Assembly (NCBI GenBank): GCA_905233895.1
Contig: CAJOFL010000007.1
Coordinates: 1-64,000, forward strand
Direction of reading: 5' to 3'
Length of the DNA: 64,000 nt
Source of the DNA: an uncultured Bacteroidales bacterium
GTDB lineage: Bacteria; Bacteroidota; Bacteroidia; Bacteroidales; P3
The translations under genes were made by a program, and so were the position numbers. The notes beneath the pieces are model-generated. The model did not search any database. It saw nothing but the letters and a program-made list of their open reading frames with translations, and was not told the origin of the DNA. Below are positions 15,965 to 24,453 of this stretch, in pieces. The stretch's first letter is position 1; every line of letters starts with the position of its first letter.

Positions 15965-17104
15965 TCAGAATATCTTACCTTCCCAAAGCATCTTAAGGAA
16001 GTCCAGGACATAGATGATTTCTTCGTCGCCTGATTTGCGGGTTATCGGGTCTAACGACACGAGTATTAACCTACAATCTGGATGCTCTTCCTTGAATGCT
16101 TTGAGACCTTTTTTATGCTTGGTATCCACATGCTCGGTGGATTTGATTTCAATGGCCACTTTGGCATCGCCGATGACAACATCAACTTCCTTCTTGTCGT
16201 AGGTGTGCCAATAGGATATTGCGTCCCGCTTGTCGTTGTACCCTTTGTATGCTATGATTTCCTGTATCACGTAATGCTCGAAAGCGTGTCCATAGTCATC
16301 GGTGCCTCGCTTCAGGTAATGTCGCCCCATGAGATAGTTGGCAAGTCCGACGTCAAAGTAATAGAATCGCGGAGCCTGCACAACCTTGCGCTTGATTTCC
16401 TTCCGGTAGGCAGGAAGTTCGTAGCCGATAAGGGTGTCATAAAGGATTTGGAAATACGACTTGACCGTTTTGGCCGATACACCACAATCGGAGGCTATGT
16501 TAGAGTAATTCAGCATTTCGCCGTCGGAAATGGCGGCAATCTCCATAAAACGTTCGAATGCATCAAGTTCTCTCACTTCTCCCTCTTCCCGTATTTCTTC
16601 GTCGAGGTATACTTTCACATAGCCAGACAAGCGTTTTGTGGCATCTTCTACCATATAATGTCGCGGAATCATGCCGTTCTGGACGGCACGGTCGATCTGA
16701 AAGTCGGTTACCTCAGGCCAAACAAGGGGATAGAGTGTTTCCGGTATGGCGCGGCCACCGAGCGTGTTGGCTCCGGAACGCTTGAGCTTTCTGGAACTGG
16801 AACCGCTGAGAATGAAAAACAAACCTTTGTCCACCATCAAGGAGTGTACTACATCCAGCAGTTCGGGTACCTTCTGAATCTCATCCACTATCACTATGGT
16901 GCCGGCAGGCTTATCTTGAAGTGCCTCCCAGAGGGAGTTGGGGTTCAGTTTAAAGGCTTTTCTTACATTCGGATTGAGCAAATCATAGTAGATTGCTCCT
17001 TTGAAACGCTCTTTTAGCAGAGTGGATTTCCCCGTCTGGCGTGCGCCAAACAGAAACATTCCTTCGTCTAGTTTGCTCTCAATGTCAAAAATTCTCTTGT
17101 ACAT
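15965..17104 (-). CDS. AAA ATPase with C-terminal DUF4143 domain
   Basis: A 379-residue protein. Walker A is GARQTGKS (20-27), Walker B IVIVDEIQ (70-77), and the arginine/sensor region is FFILSGSSSRKLKR. A winged-helix part (residues 170-225) is followed by a PDDEXK-like core with EVDVVIGD and AIEIKS. Such AAA_14/DUF4143 proteins are frequent and mobile in Bacteroidales, and their role is not established; links to toxin-antitoxin behaviour or nuclease activity have been suggested. The protein is intact here, while a related C-terminal fragment is found at 5108-5319. Confidence 0.88.
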   Translation of the reverse strand: MYKRIFDIESKLDEGMFLFGARQTGKSTLLKERFKGAIYYDLLNPNVRKAFKLNPNSLWEALQDKPAGTIVIVDEIQKVPELLDVVHSLMVDKGLFFILSGSSSRKLKRSGANTLGGRAIPETLYPLVWPEVTDFQIDRAVQNGMIPRHYMVEDATKRLSGYVKVYLDEEIREEGEVRELDAFERFMEIAAISDGEMLNYSNIASDCGVSAKTVKSYFQILYDTLIGYELPAYRKEIKRKVVQAPRFYYFDVGLANYLMGRHYLKRGTDDYGHAFEHYVIQEIIAYKGYNDKRDAISYWHTYDKKEVDVVIGDAKVAIEIKSTEHVDTKHKKGLKAFKEEHPDCRLILVSLDPITRKSGDEEIIYVLDFLKMLWEGKIF

Positions 17105-17316
17105 AAAATCTCCAAATATTGTGACTGTATTCCCGATTTTATTGCAAAATTCGGGAGTATGGTAACAAATTTTACACCTTGTATATCTCCTGTTTTTTGA
17201 TTATACAATCTGGTACTTAGTTATTTATGTTATTATTAATTATGTTCTGCAATTGCAAATATAAGAATTTTTATTCTTTTGACAAAAAATAGTTTTTCGA
17301 CCTGGGTGTTTCAGTT

Positions 17317-17460
17317 GTTTCAGTTTCAGTTCGGTTTTTGAGGGGATGCTGTTTCTCAAAAGTTATTTCTTATAGTATATAAGCATTTAATAGTTACTAT
17401 ATTATACATTAAAAAAAAAAGGTACCATTAAAAAACAACTGTAACAACTGAAACTGAAAC
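17317..17460. repeat. Inverted repeat with 15-bp arms
   Basis: GTTTCAGTTTCAGTT (17317-17331) is the exact complement of AACTGAAACTGAAAC (17446-17460). The loop of 114 nt is AT-rich and non-coding. The arms themselves are made of a repeated CAGTTT word. This and the next element fill much of the gene-free stretch 17105-18299. Confidence 0.65.
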
Positions 17461-17517
17461 GACTCAAATTATAATAGCTTGATAGAGAGAATTTTGCTTC
17501 TATATCATTTCGGTTCC

Positions 17518-17687
17518 AGTCTCAAATCTCAAATCTCAATTAAAAAAATTGATACCATCCAACTCCTAAGTACATTATTATTTTATTTATAATTTATTAA
17601 TTATTAAATATATAGATATAAGAATAGACAAGATGACAGGAGTTGTAGATGACTAAAAAAAATGATTGAGATTTGAGACTTGAGACT
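17518..17687. repeat. Inverted repeat with 23-bp arms (CTCAAAT units)
   Basis: The arm at 17518-17540 (AGTCTCAAATCTCAAATCTC and on) is complementary to 17665-17687 with one mismatch. Inside it CAACTCCT (17560-17567) pairs with AGGAGTTG (17638-17645). The loop is almost pure A/T. It could be a miniature mobile element or a large-loop terminator; no target-site duplication is obvious. Confidence 0.6.
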
Positions 17688-17940
17688 AAAACAAACTTAA
17701 AATGCTTAAAGACAATCTATTAAATACCCATCACCAGCATCTCAAGCCTATAAAATGGGTCAGATAGTATCAAAAAAGGGCTCTTTTTGACCTCAAAAAT
17801 GATAAAAAAAGACCTTGTTCGGTTGTTTTTCCCTCTACTTGGCTCGCGTCTCAGCGATGCGTTTTTTTGCGATTCCGCTCCTTTGGGAGGCAATATTGTG
17901 GCCAAATGGTGCAATACCCACCTAATCGCCTTTAAACACC

Positions 17941-18009
17941 GAAATCGCACGAAATCGCACGAAATCGTCAGCAATCGCACGACCCACTCGAAAAAAGGTC
18001 GTATCTTTG
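17941..18009 (+). promoter_or_regulatory. Decamer array next to an orphan -7 box
   Basis: GAAATCGCAC is repeated about four times at exact 10-nt spacing (17941-17983, later units imperfect). TATCTTTG follows at 18002-18009. No TTTG box is present, and only an 18-codon reading frame (GTG at 18022) follows before a stop near 18078. The rest of 17688-18211 shows no supported gene; 18098-18130 has a short AGGACGGACTYAG repeat. Confidence 0.3.
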
Positions 18010-18211
18010 CATTGTCGAGAGTGGGCAAAGGCCGCTGCCAACAAGATGCTAACAAGCGCACTACAAGCCTCCGATAAGGGTACCCGGGCGTGTAGATACG
18101 GTGTTAGGACGGACTTAGGACGGACTCAGAGAGGTGAAAGGTGAAATTCAAAAAAAAATTCGTAACTTTGGCTTACGCCGACGTTACTCCATTTCGGATA
18201 TGTCAAAATAT

Positions 18212-18242
18212 TTTGCCATATCGCTCAACTTTCGTAACTTTG
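18212..18242 (+). promoter_or_regulatory. Consensus promoter of the C69 dipeptidase gene
   Basis: TTTG (18212-18215), 19-nt spacer, TAACTTTG (18235-18242), 57 nt before the start codon. Confidence 0.75.
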
Positions 18243-18299
18243 CAAAAAATTTCATGCTCGAAAGAATAAGAGTATTGGAAGCAAATCATTAGATAACGG

Positions 18300-20031
18300 A
18301 TGAAACGACTGATTCTTTTAGTGATGCTTATGGGGGCGACGGGGGCAATGGCATGCACCAACCTCATCGTCGGCAAGAAGGCCTCGAAGGACGGCAGCGT
18401 GATGTGCAGCTACAACTGCGACGGCTTCGGCTTCGCGGGCTCGCTTTTCTACAGCCCTGCGGGGCGACACACTCCCGGCGAGCCGGTGGCCATCCACGGA
18501 TGGGGCCCGCAACACGAGGGACAATACGTGAAGCAGGTGGAGTATACCTACAATGTCGTGGGGCTGATGAACGAGCGTCAGGTAACCATCGTGGAGAGCA
18601 CCTTCGACGGGCGTCTGGAGCTGCAAAACCGCGAGGGGCTGCTCGACTATTTCAGCCTGATGCGGCTGGCGCTGCAGCGCTCGACGACGGCCCGCGAGGC
18701 AATCCGCTGCATGGCCGAACTGGTGGAGGAATACGGCTACAACAGCACGGGCGAGAGCATCACCATCTGCGACCCCAACGAGGCGTGGATTATGGAAATC
18801 ATAGGCAAAGGGCCCGGCCGCAAAGGCGCTGTATGGGTGGCGCTGCGCATCCCCGACGACTGCATATGCGCCCACGCCAACCTCAGCCGCATCTGCTTTT
18901 TCCCACGCGAAGGTGAATGCTGGGACAACGGCTTTATTGTCAAACAGAAAATCAAGAAGACGAAGGACTTCAAGAGCATCAGCAGCAAGCATTTGGAGTA
19001 TATCAGCCAGCCGCAGGTAGAGTGCGTCTACGCATGGGATGTGGTCGGCTTTGCCCGCGAGAAAGATTTTTATAACGGTCTCGACAATGAGTTCTCGTTC
19101 CGCGACGCCTACTGCCCCATCGACTTCGAGAATGTGCGCTATGCCGACGCCCGCGTGTGGAGCTTCTTCCGCCACCACCGCTCGGATATGGACCAGTATC
19201 TGCCTTATATCGAAGGCCATTTCGACATCTGCGAAGCTCTGCCGCTGTGGGTGAAGCCCGACGAGCCGCTTTCGCTACAAGATGTGCAGCGCGACATGCG
19301 CGACCACTTTGAGAACACACCGTTGGACATGACCGCTGACATGACCGCCGGTCCGTGGGGAATGCCCATTCGTCCGCTGCCCATGCACTTCCGCGACACG
19401 AACGGTGTGAGCTATTTCCGCGAACGGCCCCGCCACGCAGCAGAGCGGTTTCACAATGACCTGCCAGATGCGCTCGTGGCTGCCCGACGACGTGGGCGGC
19501 GTTACGTGGTTCAACTGCGACGACGCCGATATGGTGGCCTATGTGCCGCTCTACTGCTGCCTCACGCAGGTGCCCGACTGTTTCCGACCGGAGAACAACC
19601 TGCGCACGGAGTTCAGCTTCGAGTCGGCCTTCTGGATGAACAACTGGGTGGCCAATATGGTTTATCCGCGCTATTCGATGATGATTGGCGACCTAAGGGC
19701 GGCGCAGCGCGAGCTGGAGGAGTATTATTTCGCCGACCAGGACAGCGTGCTCCTCGCCGTCAAGAAGATGACCTCCGCCGACCGGCGCGACTACCTGAAC
19801 CGCAAAAGCATCGCCTATGCCGACCGCATGATGCAGCGGTGGGACCGCCTGGCGAAGTTCCTCATCGTGAAATACAACGACCAAGTGGTGCGCCGCACGG
19901 ACGAGAACGGCAACTTCCTCCGCTGGGGCTACGACACGCCGGGTTATGACCAGCAGTTCATCGATGCCGTCGCTCCCGCCACAGGCAACCGCTACCGCCT
20001 GGAGAAAGTCATCGACCGCCGCGAGCGGTAG
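18300..20031 (+). pseudogene. C69 family dipeptidase, disrupted by one frameshift
   Basis: The first frame (from 18300) begins with a signal peptide and the Ntn nucleophile segment MACTNLIVGKKASKDGS, with Cys19 as the expected processed nucleophile, typical of peptidase C69 (dipeptidase A type). Homology-like sequence runs to FRERP near 19427, then becomes low-complexity. The family pattern resumes in the +1 frame as TQQSGFTMTCQMRSWLP and continues to the stop at 20031. The switch is at the CCCC run 19428-19431. Removing one C gives a single frame of about 576 residues, a normal family length. It is either a true inactivation, phase variation at a short run, or an assembly error. Confidence 0.8.
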
Positions 20032-20052
20032 AAACAATAAAAAACCGACAAG

Positions 20053-20286
20053 ATGACAACTATCGACACCACCAATATGTGCTCGCACCTGCAGCGAAAA
20101 CTGTTCGACAAAGAGGGCGAATACCACCAAGTTTGGCTGGAGCTGCAGGACGACCCGGAACTGACGGCTGTGGTGCGCTCGCGCCAGCTGCATATCTACC
20201 GAAACGATAAAAAAGTTCTTGTGCTGGCCGGCAAATCGGCCCCGAAGATTATCCGCGAGGATCCCGTCTGCGAGATGCTGAATTAA
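20053..20286 (+). CDS. Small hypothetical protein, 77 residues
   Basis: A short reading frame between the dipeptidase and the ThrE-type exporter, 21 nt after the former. Its GC content and codon use fit the neighbours. The sequence has an amphipathic N-terminal helix and a VVRSRQLHIYRND strand-like part; I recognise no family. No signal peptide or membrane segment is present. Confidence 0.55.
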   Translation: MTTIDTTNMCSHLQRKLFDKEGEYHQVWLELQDDPELTAVVRSRQLHIYRNDKKVLVLAGKSAPKIIREDPVCEMLN

Positions 20287-20332
20287 TAATGATGAGGGCA
20301 TGAGACTTTTTTGAAAGAAACAGACAACGACT

Positions 20333-21562
20333 ATGGATACACAACAGGAGAAAGCGCTGCAACTGGCTACCGATGCGGGCCATATCTTGCTCGAGAATGG
20401 AGCCGAGATCAATCGCGTGGAAGACACCATGCAGCATATTGCGTCGGCCTACGGCATCGAGGGCGAGAGCTTTTATGTGCTCAGCAATGGCATCATCTCC
20501 ACTGGCGAACATTTTGCCCGTGCTGAGTTTATCCCCATCCGAGGCACCCAGTTGAGCCGTGTGGTGGAGGTGAACCAACTTTCGCGCGAGATAAATGCTG
20601 CCGCACCGATGCCGCTCGACGAACTGGAATGCCGCTTACGCTCTATTCGCCAGAGTCCATCCAAGCCATGGTGGGAACTGGTGGTGGGCATCGCACTTGG
20701 GGTGTCGTCGTTCAGCATCTTGTTCGGAGGCAGTTTCGTCGATGCTGGAGCTACCTTCGCGGCGGGTCTCCTGCTTGGCCTCTTCATGACCTTTGTCGGG
20801 AGCCGTATGAGCCGCATCTTCAGCAACCTTCTGGGCGGTCTCGTGGGCGGCTTGCTGTGCATCCTCGCCGTGAGGATCGGCCTTGGGCAGCATCTGCCCA
20901 ATATGATTATCGGCACCATCATCGCCCTTGTCCCCGGGGTGCCGTTCACCAACGGCATGCGCGACCTTGCCAACGAGCATTACCTTGCAGGCACCACCCG
21001 ATTGCTCGACGCTTTCCTGGCATTCCTCTGCATTGCCCTCGGTGTGGTGGTTTCGTTGCTCGCCGACGGTATGCTCGCCGGAGGTATGGTGCAATTGGGA
21101 GCACCTGTGGCCGATGCCGTCACGCAGCACTGGTATGTGCAACTTCCGGCGGCATTCATCGGCACGGTGGGCTTCGCTGTCCTCTTCGGCACACCGCGCC
21201 GCTACTATCTCACCTGTGGCCTTACGGGGATGGTCGGCTGGGCGGTGTATGTGATGTTTTCGCTGTACACGGGATTGCTCACCGCAACGGGAGCGGCCTT
21301 CTTTGGCGCGCTGGCGGTGGCGCTGACAAGTACGCTGCTGGCCGTATGGCGCAAATGTCCCACGACGGTGTTCCTCATCTGTGGCATCATCCCGTTGGTG
21401 CCGGGCGGTGGTGTATTCTGGACGGCCTACCATCTTGTGGCCAACCACCTGCGCCTCGCCGCCACAACGGGTTTCTCCGCCATCAAGGTCACCATAGCCA
21501 TCGCCGGCGGCATAATCATCGCTGCAGCCCTCGCTTCGCGACTAAGGAAAAACAAGAAGTAA
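20333..21562 (+). CDS. Threonine/serine exporter family protein (ThrE-like)
   Basis: A 409-residue membrane protein. The N-terminal 110 residues form the soluble ThrE domain (LENGAEINRVEDTMQHIASA; SNGIISTG). About ten hydrophobic helices follow, with the fused ThrE_2-type half (ICGIIPLVPGGGVFWTAYHL) at the C-terminus. Both halves in one chain match ThrE of Corynebacterium; in many other bacteria they are two proteins (YjjP/YjjB). It probably exports small amino acids or related metabolites across the inner membrane. It is 7 nt from the YdeI-like gene. Confidence 0.88.
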   Translation: MDTQQEKALQLATDAGHILLENGAEINRVEDTMQHIASAYGIEGESFYVLSNGIISTGEHFARAEFIPIRGTQLSRVVEVNQLSREINAAAPMPLDELECRLRSIRQSPSKPWWELVVGIALGVSSFSILFGGSFVDAGATFAAGLLLGLFMTFVGSRMSRIFSNLLGGLVGGLLCILAVRIGLGQHLPNMIIGTIIALVPGVPFTNGMRDLANEHYLAGTTRLLDAFLAFLCIALGVVVSLLADGMLAGGMVQLGAPVADAVTQHWYVQLPAAFIGTVGFAVLFGTPRRYYLTCGLTGMVGWAVYVMFSLYTGLLTATGAAFFGALAVALTSTLLAVWRKCPTTVFLICGIIPLVPGGGVFWTAYHLVANHLRLAATTGFSAIKVTIAIAGGIIIAAALASRLRKNKK

Positions 21563-21569
21563 AACGACA

Positions 21570-22145
21570 ATGGAAATCACCACCCTGCTTGACATTCATA
21601 CCCGCGAGGAACTTTACCGCTGGTATCAGGAGAACCACGACAAGGCCTCCGACTTCTGGCTGCGCATCAACCGCGCAGAAGCCGACTGCCCTGGAGTGGT
21701 GCGATATGTCGATGCCGTCGAGGTGGCTCTCTGCTTCGGGTGGATTGACAGCACTATGAAGCGCATAGACGACGGGAAGCCTATCCAACACTTCACGCCG
21801 CGCCGCAAGGGCAGCAACTGGTGCGAGCAGAACCTCGTGCGTTGCCGCCGCCTTGTCGAGACGGGCGAGATGACACCTGCCGGACTTGCCGTAATCCCCG
21901 ATATCGACCCGTCGCATTTCGTCTATGAAGATTGGGTCATCGACGCCATCAAGGCCGACAGGCAGGCGTGGAAGCATTACCGTTCCTTCCCCGAAAACTA
22001 CCGCCGCATCAAGGTCGACCGCATACAGCATTACTACCACACCCACCGCGAATACTATGCCTTCAAAACCTTGCGGAAATTCATCGACGACTGCCACAAC
22101 GGCAAAATGCAATCCGGCTGGAGCGATTTCGGGCGGCTGGGATAG
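21570..22145 (+). CDS. YdeI/OmpD-associated family protein
   Basis: A 191-residue protein with the family pattern: ELYRWYQENHDKASDFWLRI, then a repeated aspartate/tryptophan-rich core VEVALCFGWIDSTMKRID, FTPRRKGSNW, and a C-terminal basic helix. YdeI-like proteins have been linked to bacteriocin tolerance and envelope stress, but the biochemical role is unknown. It is cytoplasmic by sequence (no signal peptide). It follows the ThrE-like gene by 7 nt and precedes the cupin gene by 18 nt, so it lies within one transcription unit. Confidence 0.8.
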   Translation: MEITTLLDIHTREELYRWYQENHDKASDFWLRINRAEADCPGVVRYVDAVEVALCFGWIDSTMKRIDDGKPIQHFTPRRKGSNWCEQNLVRCRRLVETGEMTPAGLAVIPDIDPSHFVYEDWVIDAIKADRQAWKHYRSFPENYRRIKVDRIQHYYHTHREYYAFKTLRKFIDDCHNGKMQSGWSDFGRLG

Positions 22146-22163
22146 AAAACAAACAAAAACACT

Positions 22164-22550
22164 ATGGAAGAACAAAAGACAATGGAGCAAGTAGAAACCA
22201 CAGAATTGATCCGCACCTCGCAGAGCTGGGATGGAGCGGAGTTGCCCGACTACCCGCAGGTGCGCCCCGAGCTGGTGGCGATGAAATATGTGTTCCCCGC
22301 CGGCATGAGGCTCGGATGGCACCACCACGAGGTGATGAATTGCGGTGTGCTGGTGCAGGGCGAGCTGACTATCGTGGCGCAGGACGGCACGGAGAAGGTT
22401 GTCCACGAAGGCGAAGCCGTCGTCGAGATGGTCGGCACCATCCACCACGGCGAGAACCGCGGCACCAAGCCCGTCATCCTCTATATGTTCTATCTCGCGC
22501 AGCAGGGCACGCCGCTGTCGGTGCAACATCCCGAAATACCAACAGTATGA
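22164..22550 (+). CDS. Cupin domain protein
   Basis: A 128-residue single-domain cupin. Motif 1 is GMRLGWHHHEVMNCGVLVQG with three His and a later Glu-like position; motif 2 is GTIHHGENRGTKP. The cluster of His residues fits metal binding. The substrate is unknown. The stop overlaps the start of the PhzF-family gene by ATGA, which implies translational coupling and possibly a shared pathway. Confidence 0.82.
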   Translation: MEEQKTMEQVETTELIRTSQSWDGAELPDYPQVRPELVAMKYVFPAGMRLGWHHHEVMNCGVLVQGELTIVAQDGTEKVVHEGEAVVEMVGTIHHGENRGTKPVILYMFYLAQQGTPLSVQHPEIPTV

Positions 22551-23410
22551 AATACTATATCGTCGACGCTTTCACCAAACGCCCCTTTGGCGGAAACCCC
22601 GCTGGGGTGGTACTGCTGGAGGGTGACACCTTCCCGGAAGAGGACCTGATGCTGCATATAGCGGCCGAGTTGCGTTATTCCGAGACTGCGTTTGTGCGGC
22701 GTCTGTCTCCGACACAATACCATCTGCGTTACTTCACACCTGTGGCCGAAGTGGAACTCTGCGGACACGCCACCGTAGCCACCTTCGCCTTGCTGCACAA
22801 GCTTGGGTTGGCCGAAGGACGCTGTCGGTGTCATACGTTGGCAGGCGACCTCGCGGTGGAAGCCGGCGAGCGGGTGCTGATGCAGATGGCGAATCCCCGC
22901 ATCGTAGAAACCATCACCGACATTGCGCCCATCTACCAAGCCCTGGGGCTCGATGGCTACCGCCCCGAGTTGCCTGTGCAGGTGGCCTACGCCGGCCTCA
23001 ACGACATCATGATACCGGTGCCCGATGTGGTGACCCTCGACGGCTTGCAGCCCGATATGGAGGCCGTCGCCGCCGTCACCCAAGCATACGATGCCTGCAG
23101 CTTCCATGTTTTCGCCCTACCTACTCAAGCAATCAGCCACTCAAGCAATCAAACTATTACCGCCCATGTGCGCGACTTTGCGCCGCTCTGCGGCATCCCA
23201 GAGGAGTCGGCCACTGGCACCGCCAACGCCGCATTGACACACTATCTGGCCACGAACAAGGTTATCCCCGTGCAAGGCGACTTCAATTTCTTGCAGGGCG
23301 AGGCGATGGCACGACCCTCGGTGGTGGCCACGCGTGTTGCGTCGGATGGCACTATCTACGTCGGCGGCACCGCCGCCATCGTGGCAGAAGGAGAAATTAA
23401 AACACAATAA
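22547..23410 (+). CDS. PhzF family isomerase/epimerase
   Basis: A 287-residue protein that starts MKYYIVDAFTKRPFGGNPAG, the standard PhzF N-terminus. The catalytic glutamate lies in YSETAF (Glu46). The pattern RYFTPVAEVELCGHATVA and the C-terminal CGIPEESATGTANAA region are both typical. PhzF-like enzymes catalyse isomerisation of trans-2,3-dihydro-3-hydroxyanthranilate or related proton shifts; most members outside phenazine clusters have unknown substrates. No phenazine genes are nearby. Start chosen at the ATG overlapping the cupin stop. Confidence 0.9.
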   Translation: MKYYIVDAFTKRPFGGNPAGVVLLEGDTFPEEDLMLHIAAELRYSETAFVRRLSPTQYHLRYFTPVAEVELCGHATVATFALLHKLGLAEGRCRCHTLAGDLAVEAGERVLMQMANPRIVETITDIAPIYQALGLDGYRPELPVQVAYAGLNDIMIPVPDVVTLDGLQPDMEAVAAVTQAYDACSFHVFALPTQAISHSSNQTITAHVRDFAPLCGIPEESATGTANAALTHYLATNKVIPVQGDFNFLQGEAMARPSVVATRVASDGTIYVGGTAAIVAEGEIKTQ

Positions 23411-23412
23411 TT

Positions 23413-24453
23413 ATGAAACGGATACTTATGATTACGCTGTTTGCGGCAATGGCCGCGGGGTGCGGTGGCGCACAGAATGGAAAGATTACGACCGTCGGCG
23501 TCGAGGAGTTTGCCAAGATTATGGCACAGAAGGATGTGTGGCTCATCGACGTGCGGACACCCAAGGAATATGCCGAAGGACACTTGGCGGCTGCGGCGAT
23601 GATCGACGTTAAGGCGGCCGACTTCGCCGAGCGTATCGATGGCATCAAGGGCACGGTGGCTGTCTACTGCCGCAGCGGCAAGCGCAGCCTCATGGCCGCC
23701 GAACAACTCGCCAAGCAGGGTTGCACCGTCTACAACCTCGACGGTGGCATCCTCGCCTGGCAGAAGGCTGGCAAGCCGACGACAACGGTGGAGACCGATA
23801 TCTTCACCACCAAGAGCGGCAAGTTGGTCAAGTTCCATGCCCTGCTGCACTCGAGCATCCGCATAGAGTACGACGGACGCGAGATTGAGATTGACCCCTG
23901 CAGCAACCTGCGCGGCCGCACGGTGGATTACTCTGCGATACCAAAAGCTGACATCCTCCTCGTCACCCATGAGCATTTTGACCATTACGACTCGGCATCC
24001 ATCGTGCTGCTCACCAAAGAGAAAACACAGCTTATAATGAACTCACGCTGCGTGGAACTCTACGGCAGCGGTACGGCGATGAAGAACGGAGACAACTATC
24101 AGCTCTCTGGCGACATCACTCTCGAAGCTGTTCCCGCCTACAACACCACCAAGGGGCGTGAGCAGTTCCACCCCAAGGGGCGCGACAACGGCTACATCCT
24201 CACCCTCGACGGCCTGCGCATCTACATCGCCGGCGACACCGAGGACATCCCTGAGATGGCCGGCATCAAGGATATCGACGTTGCTTTCCTGCCCTGCAAC
24301 CAGCCCTACACGATGACTCCCGGGCAGCTCGTCAGTGCTGCCAAGATAATCAATCTGAAGGTCCTTTTCCCCTACCACTACGGCGACACCGACGTGAGCG
24401 GCATCCCCGCCCAACTTCCCGCCATCGACGTCCGCATCCGCCACTACGAATGA
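23413..24453 (+). CDS. Lipoprotein with rhodanese domain fused to metallo-beta-lactamase-fold hydrolase
   Basis: A 346-residue protein. It begins with a lipoprotein signal (MAAGC, Cys17). A rhodanese domain follows with the active-site loop CRSGKRS (near residue 79). The rest is a UlaG-like metallo-beta-lactamase fold with the metal motif HEHFDH (near residue 181), further metal ligands near YIAGDTED, and a late His (FPYHYGD). The order, rhodanese first and hydrolase second, is the reverse of ETHE1-like persulfide dioxygenase-rhodanese fusions. A role in periplasmic sulfur or thiosulfate chemistry is possible but not shown. Confidence 0.87.
   Translation: MKRILMITLFAAMAAGCGGAQNGKITTVGVEEFAKIMAQKDVWLIDVRTPKEYAEGHLAAAAMIDVKAADFAERIDGIKGTVAVYCRSGKRSLMAAEQLAKQGCTVYNLDGGILAWQKAGKPTTTVETDIFTTKSGKLVKFHALLHSSIRIEYDGREIEIDPCSNLRGRTVDYSAIPKADILLVTHEHFDHYDSASIVLLTKEKTQLIMNSRCVELYGSGTAMKNGDNYQLSGDITLEAVPAYNTTKGREQFHPKGRDNGYILTLDGLRIYIAGDTEDIPEMAGIKDIDVAFLPCNQPYTMTPGQLVSAAKIINLKVLFPYHYGDTDVSGIPAQLPAIDVRIRHYE

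Noticed and set aside
16082-17017. Plus-strand 311-codon frame opposite the AAA/DUF4143 gene
   Set aside because: Shadow of the ATPase gene; no domain or signal in its translation.
17720-18077. Overlapping 96- and 113-codon frames on both strands
   Set aside because: No family pattern, no promoter for the minus frame, and the region has decamer repeats; treated as non-coding.
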